Part shown: positions 36,656 to 47,900 of the stretch, in pieces | Layout: each line of letters opens with the position of its first letter | Position numbering within the stretch: the stretch's first letter is position 1 | NCBI GenBank assembly: GCA_001695595.3 | Contig: MBPM02000040.1 | Location: forward strand, 434,001-498,000 | Reading direction: 5' to 3' | DNA length: 64,000 bases | Source: Plasmopara viticola | Lineage: Eukaryota; Oomycota; Peronosporomycetes; Peronosporales; Peronosporaceae | The notes under the pieces: generated by a model | Databases searched by the model: none | Seen by the model: the letters and a program-made list of their open reading frames with translations, nothing else | Told to the model about the DNA's origin: nothing | Position numbers and translations under genes: made by a program

Positions 36656-36929
36656 CGTATAAGGAAAGCGGAGAGAGTTTCTTCAGGTCCGATCCTCAAT
36701 TAATTGATATCAAAAAGATAAAACTTCGGTGTCATGCAAGTGTTGACAACGCATAGATGAAGTTATTGAGTCAGCTCAAATCTATATTGGTCATAATTTT
36801 TTATTCCGGTTTTGATTAGCTTAAACTTATCGTTTAGCAATGAATTTTATAGAGCATCTGTAATATTTTTATTCTTGATACTTTTGATATAATCGCAATA
36901 GAGCAAAATAAAATTCCCAGATCGGAAAA
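36656..36929. other. 3' flank of the RRM gene
   Basis: AT-rich 3' untranslated and intergenic sequence between the RRM gene stop and the edge of MULE copy B. No feature beyond that was seen. Confidence 0.4.
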
Positions 36930-38860
36930 CCAACCCATGTGTATTGCACAGCCTAAAGTCAATTTGTGAATAGCCCCTATTTGTATGAAGATGACTACAT
37001 CTGGTGAAATCTAGTCCTCAATGTCGAGTGAAGGGCCGGTAGACTGTAATTCTCCTTGTGCATCGACAACTAAGTACTCGTCCATGCTTCCAAGGCGTAA
37101 AGATAGGGCGCGATATGAGCTTGAGACGAAAATTGCGACGTCGACGGTGACGTAGGTGATTGACCGCAGCTTCTCATGTTATGCCTAGCCTGCTGACACC
37201 ACTAGTACCGCCTTTGAGGCCGTAAAATTTCCCGACCTCAAATTGGGATGGATCGCGCTGCGTCGATGTCTGCAAGGATGTTTGTCTCGCTAGAGAGCCG
37301 ATCGAGCGTCCTCCTCAGCGCAAAAGACAGGACTCTGTACTTCTGAGTTTGGCAAAGCTGCAATATGATCCTTAAGTATTTGTCGGTATACTGACGTTGA
37401 ATTATCCTCACACTCTTAGCGTATGCGCTTAAGAAACATCGATGGTTGACAGCTCGTTTGCAGCACTAGCCGCAAGACAGCTTGGCTATATTAACCACCA
37501 ATAAACGTCAAAGTCCTCGCAGCTTATCAACCTTGATGTTGCAGGTAAAATCTTGGTTGTCATGGAAAAGGCCTCGTCCGCAAAGGCAGGGAGTTCATAG
37601 TACTTAAGGATTAAAAAGGCTGCTACAGATACTGCAACTGTCGCAGCTGCCGTTCACAATCGGAATCAATGCTTGCATGAAAGGACAAAATTAGAGACAG
37701 ACATACCTTGGCAAATGTATCATTAAGTGAGCCTCGTGTTCCTCATAGGTACCACAGCTAACATTATGCTTTCAATTCTGTGATCCATATTTAATATCGA
37801 AGATCGCGCGCTCTTTGGCAGTTTGGTGCTTGATCCATATTTAACATCAATGGCTGTGCACTAATTGGCGGTTTAGGGCTTGATGGCTGCAAGCTGCTTA
37901 TTGCGAGCAAAACGACTAGCGGTAGAGCACTTAAGGGGCTACATGAGCTATTTATTGCCGCAAAAGCCGTTGAAAGTTTATCTAAGAGGATGCCGTGCCG
38001 CGAGCTTTTGCGCCGACGTTTGTACAGATATGTCGGCAATCAAAAAGCTTCTTGATATTTGGAAAAGCATTGTTCAGAATGTTCACCAAAAACAATTCTT
38101 GAGCAGTAACAAAGCTAGGATTATTTGGCAGAAAGAAGTCTTCAAAAATTTGTCAAATAAGGTGTGTTGCACGTCCCAGCCGTGAAGCATTAAGGAAAAC
38201 TTAATGCATAGGTCGTAGCACTGACGCCAACCAGGGGCATAAGTGGCCTTTTGAGTTTGTAGGTAGCGTCTGTCAACAGCTACTTTGACGCGCTGAATCT
38301 CATACTAGTCTCTTTTGCAGAAAAAGTGGTGAAAAAGTCTTTTTACGCTATTAAACCGGGTGTGATAAGGTGCACCCACGTTTTTCGGGTCATCGAGGGG
38401 GACAAGAAAAAGGATCGACCCGCTAGTATGTGTCGGTGCACAACGTTAGCATTGTCCTGTACACCGGAATAATGTGCTCGATGCGCATATGCGCCACAGT
38501 ACGTATTGGGTTGAGACGGTCTCGGAGAAAGCTAATTGAACTTTGCCGCTGTTCAGGTGAGGAGCGTGGCCAATGGGTGCTCTGATGAGTCAACAAAAGG
38601 ATTGAGGTAGTGGCCAACGGCACCAAACTTAACCATCTAATATACGGCTGCAATTACCGCGTCTTATTACCGTATGAGTTGGCAGGTGAACAAGCAATTG
38701 TTTACGTGACTCGTCCGCGAATGCACTGCTGTTGCTGCTTCTGCCTCTAAGTAGCTTTTTTTGACGCACCGTTTATACGAGCAGTCTCATTTTGTAGCCT
38801 TGACGCGCTCATCTTTACAAGTGTCCATCATGCCGGGTGCGCTTGACAGTCACGATGAAC
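36930..38860 (-). mobile_element. Decayed Mutator-like (MULE) element, copy B
   Basis: Read on the minus strand, this is homologous over about 1.9 kb to 430-2370 on plus. Shared landmarks include GTGGCGCATATGCG, GAGCACATTATTCCGGTG, TTTTGAAGACTTCTTTCTGC, ACCTGCAACATCAAGGTTGA and CACCTACGTCACCGTCG. The transposase block reads LLTDATYK then PLMPLVGVSATTYAL, followed by stops. Both copies carry independent disabling changes, so this is an old family. It starts about 275 bp beyond the RRM gene stop. Confidence 0.65.
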
Positions 38861-40168
38861 CCAGCCTTCTTGAAAGTTCTGGCTTAAGGCACCAAAGGAT
38901 TTTTATGTAGTGAAGATGATTGTGGCTAGCTTTCAGCACTTGTCTTTGATGCCTTAAGAAATCGAAATAGAACCTTATGATACCAGAGGTTTGCAAAGTT
39001 CTGTAGTTGTGAATACGTAAGGAAGTCGAAAAAGCTTAGCTAGCTTTACGATGAGACTACAGTCTATCAAGCTGGAGAATGTTGTTTTAGGAAATTTAGA
39101 GATTCGCTTTTGTCACAGAAGTTCTTTAAATGTAATGGTGACTGCCGATGGATGGAGGGTGACGACCGCGTAGCCGATCTCCACCGCTACATATAGCGGT
39201 AGAGATAAATGTTGAGCAGTGACTGATTAAAGCTGCTATGATTTCTTTCTGCACGTTGAAGTCACCAGCGTGGACATACAGAAACTTGCGATCAAATAAG
39301 ACGGCAGATGCCAAAAGCTCCCATAGAAATAGTTCGGGTGCCACCCATCGATAGCCTTGATCCACATAATCATAATTTCCCCTTTTTCGGCAAATTAATA
39401 CGCAGGAAATAGTGAGAACTGGCTTGACGAATCGATCCTTATTCTGAACGAAAGGTTTCCCGTCAACGCTTCACGAAGTCACAATAACCATAGTCAAATA
39501 AAGCGAAGCCAAATCCATTGGCACATAAACTTGATTTTCAAATAGTACTTCTCCTTCGTTCTGATTATCCATAGCCAAGCGTGCTGGAACCAAATCGAAA
39601 TTTGCGAGTTCCTGATCGCTTCCATAATCAGCTTGGTCACACTTATTTGATGCAGCGAGTGGACCGGAAAATTTGTGTTCGTTGCTGATGTTTACCAGCT
39701 AGCTCAGATGATTGCAAAAGCCGCAACAGTAGATATCGTATGTACATTCGAAGGTTCCCTTCTCACAGCAAATGCAAACAGTAGCGCACGTGACGCACTT
39801 TCATCAGCTTGAAGTGTCTGACACCACAGGAGCTTAAAATAATGGGAGACCTTTGTTAGTCGCAGAAACCCCATTTTACCTGCGAGTTGTCAAAAAATCA
39901 AGCCGGCAGAATTTTACTTTCCGTGATTGACCAGCGAAAGCAATCCCGGAACGTTTATTCTGACGACCTACCGCAAGCCACTCTTATGGATCTTAGAATA
40001 ATATAGATCCGCTTGACCAAACTACGTCACGCCAAATTTTCACCACAAGGACTCGTGGGATCGCATTATTGGCTGGAAGTTGATTTGACACGACTTCTTT
40101 TCGGCTATAGTGCGCCGAAAATCCCCCCCCCTTCTTCCTCATTCCAGCATCTGCCGTGTCGACGAAGG
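38861..40168. other. Gene-free stretch
   Basis: About 1.3 kb without a recognised gene or repeat. Short frames only. A run of nine C's occurs near 40122-40131. Confidence 0.4.
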
Positions 40169-40469
40169 ATGGTGATGGCTTGTCTGTTGCATCATCGAAG
40201 ATGGCGGCGTGGGTTTTGTTGAGTTTGATTTTAAAAGCTCGTTGGTGGGTTTTCTAAAGGATGCGATCAAGAAAAGAAAGCCTTACACGATCGGTTGTAA
40301 AGCCTCCAAGCTGCAGCATATCTTGGCGAATAAGGTGGACGGCGATTGGTTGCACGGAGTTGGCTTGACAGGTGTGACGCTCAATAAAACTGGCTCACTC
40401 GTTTCACGCAATCAACATAAAGATTCACGAGGTTTTAAGAAGATGAATTTGTTGGTATGGACAAGTTAA
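40169..40469 (+). pseudogene. Truncated Crinkler (CRN) effector N-terminus
   Basis: In one frame from about 40180 the text reads LVCCIIEDGGVGFVEFDF, then LKDAIKKRKPYTIGCKASK and LQHILANKVDGDWLHGVGL. This matches the order of the oomycete CRN header: a short hydrophobic start, the L-K-D-A-I-K helix, then the LFLAK motif, here changed to LQHILANK. CRN proteins are host-cell-targeted effectors of plant-pathogenic oomycetes. An ATG at 40169 lies where the family starts, but it is out of phase with the rest by one base. The downstream DWL region and HVLVVVP motif that normally follow are absent, and the frame stops at 40467. It is a broken gene fragment. Confidence 0.65.
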
Positions 40470-41671
40470 GACTTTCATTTGAAAAGAGATTTTTCGGTTC
40501 AGGGTGAGAATTGCGTGCTAGTGGCGGTTTTGATGGGCAGTTGGCTCAGCGAGCAGGACGATAAGAAACGATCGTTTAGTCGATAAGATCGACAAAAGTT
40601 CAAAATGAATGTGTGAATGTAAGCAAAGGAAACAAACTTGCGAAAAAGTCGTGAAATCGGGTGACGTTTGTGAATGCATTTCCACTTACTGATGAAATGT
40701 CGACTACAGCAAATATGAGTAGATACAGGGGCGAGTCGAGGAGCAGAAGAAAAAGGATATTATGTTAACGTGGCAGCCAACAACATTAGTGCTTTTTTCT
40801 ACTCAAATAAAGATAGCTGAAGATGTAAAGATGGTGTGCTCACCTGGACAATGTAACATAAAATGCATTAAGGCAGCACGAAGGCAGCTCATATGCGACG
40901 CACGATTGTCGTATAAAAAATGCTACGATGATAAGATTAGAGACCAGATTTAAGCTCGGAAGTGCAAGCCCAAAATTGAGCTAATTGCTGGTGAAGTCAT
41001 AACTTACAACAAAACCAAACTCGATGACTTATATATATATTCTCTCAGGTAAAATGTCAAGACCAATATAGCAGAGCCTTGCAATGATCATTTGAACAGG
41101 CTTTGTTCATCACTACCCCCCCACGTGTCACGTCACCCACGTAAAACCCACCACCTTCCAGTTTAGTCATCGATTAAAATAGCCGATGTAATGTCTGTTT
41201 ATTCTGCGATATCTCGATTGGATCGTAGGAATGTCAAGTTAATAATGACGTGTAGTTTCAGGTTTTCCCGCTTTATTGTGAAGGTGTTTGTGGCATCGGC
41301 GAGGTTGTTTTCCGAAATTGCATTTGCCTGCGTGCAAAACGTGCCAGGATCGAAAACGTCTTCATTTCGTACCCCTTTTACCACGTTGATGCATTAACCC
41401 CCCCTCAACCTCTTGTTGTATCGTTTTGGTGTCGCTCACCTTGTGTATCACATACCGCTTAATATAGATATCAATGCGAGTGCTGCAGTCACCAACAAGT
41501 TGGACAACCGACATTGTGTCTTTATTGCCAATGTACCGACACAATTTTGATAAATTCAGTGAGATTTTGGGCCGCTGGAAAATGGCGCGCGAACTTGGAT
41601 GTTGGCAACGTCAACTTCGATACCGTAACATTTTCATGTCTATCTTGAGCGCAACCTTCGCCTGTCTGCAT
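40470..41671. other. Gene-free stretch
   Basis: No recognised gene. It contains an AT microsatellite near 41029-41040 and runs of C near 41117-41122 and 41397-41404. Small frames at 40762-40953 and 41191-41397 have no homology I can name. Confidence 0.4.
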
Positions 41672-42103
41672 TCATCTCCAGCCCAACCAAGCGTGGGTTC
41701 CCGGCAGGGATGCTTCAGCGTGAATATGTTTTGCTACGAATGCTTTCTTGAATAAAGGTTTTGTAATGGCGACAATGACAGCTATATTCTTCGGCTTCAG
41801 TTTGTTGCCGTGCTTGTCCATGACGTCGACCAAAACAAGCTGCATATTTTTCGGAGAGGCGATGGCGTCAAAAATAGACTTAGCGTAAGGTTGTCTCCTT
41901 AAATCGCCCCAGTGCCAGTGTGGCCAACTGAAACTTCTCCAATAGCAAAAGAAATATTTGGGGAAGGACCACGGGATGTGAGTGATCTCGCAAAGCTTGC
42001 TTGTGCTTTCAAGCAGCTCAAGGACGTGGTTGTACATATCGAGAATGCTGTGCAGGCATCGGAGAAGCGAATTCCAGCGGGTGAAACTTCCCTTACAATA
42101 CAT
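41672..42103 (-). pseudogene. Possible hAT-type transposase scrap
   Basis: The 143-codon frame opens with SFTRWNSLLRCLHSILDMY. A T-R-W-N-S followed by a leucine-rich helix is a common signature of hAT transposases. The rest of the frame is not recognisable, and the hAT dimerisation domain and catalytic residues are not seen. It could be an unrelated open frame. Confidence 0.3.
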
Positions 42104-42189
42104 TTTACCAACTGGCTCTGTATATTTGAGCGCTTGAGCTACCCGACGACTTTTTTCGCCTGATCAATTAATTTGAATCAACTAATATT

Positions 42190-42509
42190 TGTATTGTATT
42201 ACGTTATCGCGTTGCCAAGTTATGCACGTGCTAGGCTCTATGGCTAGTCCACGGCATAGAGTGGTGTCCGCATACGTCGGGTCTCGTTCGGCGGGCAGTG
42301 CAGCCAGCACCGAGGCCGTGAGGGTCTTCCATTATTTTGTGTGATTCTGACTTGGTAAGGGCCCAGGTGGCGCCCTAGTGCTGGAGACCGTCGCGTCAAG
42401 GGTGAGTTTCGTTAAAGACCTGCAGATGACCGAGAGCATCTGCCCGAAGCGCGCAAGCATTTAGCCCCCGCGCTTGGAAGGAGGGCGTCACCCCAACCTT
42501 TTCCGAAAA
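42190..42509 (-). mobile_element. SINE-like retroposon, copy 2
   Basis: 320 bp, nearly identical to 31682-32007. It is flanked by an 11-bp direct repeat, CAACTAATATT, at 42179-42189 and 42510-42520. It has two TGTAT units at its plus-strand left end, versus three in copy 1. The differing target duplications show two independent insertions. Confidence 0.75.
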
Positions 42510-42520
42510 CAACTAATATT

Positions 42521-44840
42521 GTATGATATAAAGTCGATTTTAATTAAAGATACAATTTCAAAAAATGTTACCTATACCTGCAAATATGGTTCCAGTAATC
42601 TACTTAAATTCGCATACCCATTTGGGGCTATGCAATCTGCTTTTGGTGGATCACGCGTGGTTCTACTCAATCTGTCTTCTGGATTTATGTTACCCGCTTG
42701 TAGAGCTTTGTTGCCCGCAATGATACTATGTTTTCCATCTGTCGAACTATGTTGCATGCTAGCGGATTTGACCTTTCAGAATATGTTTTTCACATTTTGA
42801 GCGCTCTCAGGTAGCCGGTGCTAGTAAAATTTGGTTTAGCTTAAAAGTCATCAATCAAAAAGTGTCGTTAGTTTTTAACCCATACTTGCGTTACATTTGT
42901 TAGAGAGGCCTTACACAACAGGGGTGGAGACATGTCACGCTACGCGCGATTGGACAACTAGCACCCGCGACTTTACTCCGCCAATTGATTCAAAAATGCG
43001 TCTTTTTATAGCCACGCTGTGCTTACTATCAATTGATACTTGTCCATGTTCTCAATTTTCATAGCTGAATATATCTAACTCTTAAATAAATTCAGAAATA
43101 TCCCAGCATCAAGTTGCTGATCTTTCTTGAGTGATCGATCAACCTATTTTGCATGACGGCAACCGTTTGTCAGTGTGTTGACTTTTGCTTCGCGTTAAAG
43201 TCTTTCGAGATTCAAAATAGTTCATCGTATCAACATACATTTGCGCGTGAAATTGGCAGCCAGACACTGCTAAATCCTCCTATGGGAGCTGTCAAGATTT
43301 TAGAAGCTAAGTATGGCGTATGTCAACCACACACGACTATTTTCTTCTCCAGTAGAGTGACTGATGACCAGTGCTTCCCTGACTTAGAGCGCACAACTTC
43401 CACCAGCGACTCTCTAAAATTCTTAAGCGAGGTATATGTAAACTTCATTGGCCTCCTTAAAAAAACGCGAGATTTCTGTCCTATATATCCGCAATTAAAG
43501 CAGCCAATGTTGCTATGCTTGACAGCACTCAAGCCCATAAGCATTGAATTTGAGTCAGTGGATTTACCGACACCATTCACCTAGGACCAGAAGTTGCCCG
43601 TCCACGATCTGGAGCAGCGTGCCTGTCTAGTCGTAAAGAGCGATTTTTGTCGCCTCATCCATTGTCGCGGTCTGCGCTTCAGAGTGTCGAGTGCGGTGTG
43701 GGCCTACCTTTTTGCCGTTCACTAAAATCCTTTATCGAAGAGTGAATCCCGATGATGGAGGCTATCACCTTTAGCTGATAGATGTGTTCATAAAGCTCAC
43801 GTCTAACTTTCTTGCAGACAAAAAAGGGTGAGTGCTCGTGGAATTCAAAAGCTAGCCGGGAGAAACATTGTTTTTAGATGGTTCTTTATGTCGTCTTAGG
43901 GATCAAACAGTCGGATGGAGTTGTCTTGCGTGTGAGTGCCCAGCTTTTGGCCCGGCCTTCCAAATAATAGAGTGTGGGGGCCGCGCGCGCTTACGAATCC
44001 GTTCTCGAGACCGCCTGTGTGATTATCTTTACCTTAGTCCAGACAAAGAGGCTCATATTTTCGATTTTTTAGAGATAAAAACTTTAGGCTTCAACGCATC
44101 CAGCATTAGGCGCTACTGCTGGGGCATGCTGCCTGAGGCTTCGAGCATAGACTTTGCGTTAATATTCCTTACAACGTGGCGCATTTCGGCTATGGAGGGC
44201 TGCAAGTGCGGCTGCCCCCTCAGGCCTGAAGTCGTTAGAAAAGGGCGAACTGGATACAGAAATGTGGTTAAATCCATCTCGAAAACCTTTCCGAGTGTTC
44301 AGGTCAACGGAGTCACACAGCACCTTGCGCAATTATGCTGTGTGGAAAAATAGAAGATATTCTGTTAAATAAAAGCTTACTTTTTCCGGTCAAACGGGGA
44401 CTAAACTTTGCAATAAATTGAAGAGTATAGACCAGTTAATACAACGTTTAGGTCCTACTTCTTATATATAACGGCCACTAGTACCATAATTTTCAGCTCT
44501 AATACGCATATTCGAAAATGCCTACCGGCTGCACTAGGTCACAGCACGTATCGCTCGCTAATCTAGTTCGCTCTACTCCCAGACTTATTCATCTCTGTCT
44601 CTGGTCTTCGTGCGTACTTGCCAAAGAATTATAAAGCATTTGTCGTCACGCACGAGCATAATTAAGCCAATAAGGAAGCATACACATACTATATATTCTC
44701 TTTAAAAGCACATCTTTTTTCTCCAATAACAATGCTCAGTATTTTTACCCGAAAACTTCCCCCTCGAAGTTCCATTCACTTGCAAATTCTCCGTTGGTGG
44801 TGAAAGAGCAGTCGAGCGCAGAGTGTTGGTCAGGTATCTG
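42521..44840. other. Repeat-relic region upstream of RPB1
   Basis: The only recognisable item is a minus-strand frame, 43323-43580, containing GCFNCGYIGQKSRVF. It has the C-x2-C-x3-G spacing of a retroviral-type zinc knuckle, but the His and last Cys are replaced (Q and F), as in a dead gag. The plus-strand frame 43868-44353 (161 codons, Cys-rich) is unrecognised. Confidence 0.4.
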
Positions 44841-44843
44841 CCT

Positions 44844-44851
44844 CTCATTTG
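44844..44851 (+). promoter_or_regulatory. Candidate initiator of RPB1
   Basis: CTCATTTG lies 61 bp before the RPB1 ATG and fits the loose oomycete initiator pattern (YCAYTYY). A second candidate, CCATTCACTTG, is near 44771. Motif match only. Confidence 0.25.
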
Positions 44852-44912
44852 AAGCGTGTTCGTTATCAATCTATTGAAGTAGTCGAAAGCAAAGCGCGAG
44901 GCGTATTCAGTC

Positions 44913-47900
44913 ATGGCATCCACTCAATTTTCATACTCGAGCGCGCGTCTTCGCCGCGTCAAGTATTTGCAGTTTGGTGTTTTCAGCCCCGAGGAGATTC
45001 GTGCCATGTCTGTGACAAAGCAGACGAAAGTTAACGACCGCATCATTCCTGACGGCATTTCACGCCCAGAAACGTATCTTAATGGACACCCTGTCATCGG
45101 TGGCATTGGTGATCCGCGCATGGGCACGTGCGACTTTCGCGCGCGCTGCAAGACTTGCGATTGTACGTTGGGCTCTAAGGATTCGTTCTTTTTCCTTATC
45201 GACGGGATTTGAATTTTTTTTCTCACTGGTACTATGTGCAGGCACGTACAGCGGCAGCGGCGGCAAGGTGAACGACTGTCCGGGCCACTTTGGTCATATC
45301 GAGCTGGCTCGACCCATGTATCACATGGGTTTTATCAAGGAGGTGCTTAAAATTTTGCGCTCTGTGTGTTTTCACTGCTCTAAAGTGCTTAGCGATGAGC
45401 GTGACCACCGCTTTCGGTCGGCCATGAAGATTAAGAACGGCAAGCGTCGCTTGAAAGCTGTGTACGAAATCTGCAGCAACAAGAGCATGTGCGAGTACGG
45501 TGAAGAGGCTGACATGGAAAAAATGCGTGAGGACTTGAATATCGGTTTACAGGGCGGATTGGACGACAAGTCGAAGCCAAAGGAAGGTGGACATGGCGGT
45601 TGCGGTGGTCTTCAGCCTAAGTATCGCAAACAGGGTATCAAATTACTGGTAGAGTTTCCTGAACAGATGGAAGATGTACCTGGGTCGGGCGACCGCAAAC
45701 AAAACTTGCCGGCTGCTAAGGTGCTGTCAATTTTCAAGAACATTTCTGACGAGGACTGTCACGCACTCGGACTGGACTCTCGTTGGGCTCGTCCCGACTG
45801 GCTCATCATGACTCTGATGCCGGTGCCTCCTCCGCACGTCCGTCCTTCCGTGGCTATCGATGGTATGGCACGGGGTGAAGATGATTTGACGCACAATTTG
45901 GCTTCAATTGTGAAGGCGAATTTGGCTTTGTTGAATTGCGTACGCAAAGGTGAACCTTCGCATATTATTGAGCAGTTTGAACAACTGTTGCAGTTCCATC
46001 TCGCGACGTTTCTCAATAATGAGCAACCTGGTCTCCCGCAAGCTCAACAGCGCTCTGGTAAACCACTTAAGACACTACGGCAGCGTTTGCGGGGTAAGGA
46101 AGGTCGCATTCGTGGTAATTTGATGGGCAAACGTGTAGATTTTTCAGCACGTACGGTTATTACCGCCGACCCCAACCTTGCCATTGATCAAGTTGGCGTC
46201 CCTCGGTCAATAGCGATGAATCTTACTGTACCGGAACGTGTGACTCCGTTTAACATGAATTACATGCATCAGTTGATTGCAAATGGTCCATTAGAGCACC
46301 CTGGTGCCAAGTACATCATTCGTGAGGATGGAAACCGGATTGATTTGCGCTACATTAAAAATAAATCGGATCTTGCTTTGAAGTGCGGATGGATTGTAGA
46401 GCGTCATCTCCGTGACGATGACTTGGTGCTGTTTAATCGTCAACCTTCATTACATAAAATGTCGATCATGTCGCACCGCGTTAAGGTGTTTGACTGGTCA
46501 ACGTTTCGTCTCAACTTGTCAGTAACATCACCATACAACGCTGATTTTGATGGAGATGAAATGAATTTGCACGTACCGCAGTCAATGACTGCTCGTGCTG
46601 ATGCACAAGAGCTAATGATGGTACACAAAGTAATTATTACTCCCCAAAGCAATCGACCAGTTATGGGTATTGTGCAGGATTCTCTTCTGGGTGCCCAGAA
46701 ATTTACGAAGCGCGATATCTTTGTTAGCAAAGATTGGGTCATGAATTTACTCATGTGGGTCTCTAATTGGGACGGCAAAGTCCCGACACCTGCCATCTTG
46801 GTACCGAAGAAGGGAGAACTAGGCAAGTACACGCCTATTTGGACGGGTAAGCAGATATTCTCTGCGATCATCCCGGCGATTAATTTTACTGGATTTTCAT
46901 CGACACACAAGAGTAGCGAGAAGTTTTCGGATTTGTCTCCGATTGACTCACGCGTCATTATCCAGCAGGGTGAGCTGTTGGCTGGTATCGTTGACAAGAA
47001 AATTATCGGGTCATCTGCCGGTGGTCTTATTCACATCACGATGCTTGAAAAAGGTCCAGATGAAACGAAGCGTCTACTTGGTGCTATCCAACAGCTGGTT
47101 AACAATTGGCTGGTTGGCCGTAGTTTCACGGTTGGTGTGAGTGACACAATTGCTGATGTATCGACACTTAAGACGATTGTAGATATTATTACGCAAGCTA
47201 AGGTACAAGTGCACGATCTGGTTGTGCGTGGACAGAAGGGAAAATTGGAAACTCAGCCGGGCCGTACAATGGTTGAATCGTTTGAAGGCTTGGTGAACAT
47301 TGTGTTAAACACTGCGCGTGATCAGGCTGGTCGCGAGGCTCAAGGCAGTCTAGATGAGACGAATAACATTAAGGCTACAGTGACATCCGGCTCCAAGGGC
47401 TCATTTATCAATATTTCGCAGATCATCGCTTGCGTGGGTCAACAGAATGTTGAAGGTAAACGTATTCCTTACGGTTTTAATCACCGTACGCTGCCGCACT
47501 ATGGCAAAGATGATTTAGGTCCTGAAAGTCGCGGTTTTGTGGAAAATTCTTATTTGAAGGGTTTAACACCACAAGAGTTTTTTTTCCACGCGATGGGTGG
47601 TCGTGAAGGTCTGATTGATACAGCCGTGAAGACAGCCGAGACTGGTTATATCCAGCGTCGACTTGTTAAGGCGATGGAATCAGTTATGACTCGATACGAT
47701 GGCACTGTCCGTAATGCACAAGGCGAAATTATTCAATTTTTGTATGGTGAAGACGGGATGGATGCTGTGTGGGTTGAAAAGCAAAGATTTGAGTCGCACA
47801 AGCTGAACAAGGTACAATTCGAGAAAAAGTATGTTTTTGATCCTTCGGATGAAGACCTTGGCTGTGTGCCTAATTGCCCCGACCAGCTATATTTTGAACC

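Noticed and set aside
43868..44353. 161-codon Cys-rich plus-strand frame as a possible secreted effector
   Set aside because: No convincing signal peptide and no RxLR motif near the N-terminus; surrounded by retroelement debris.
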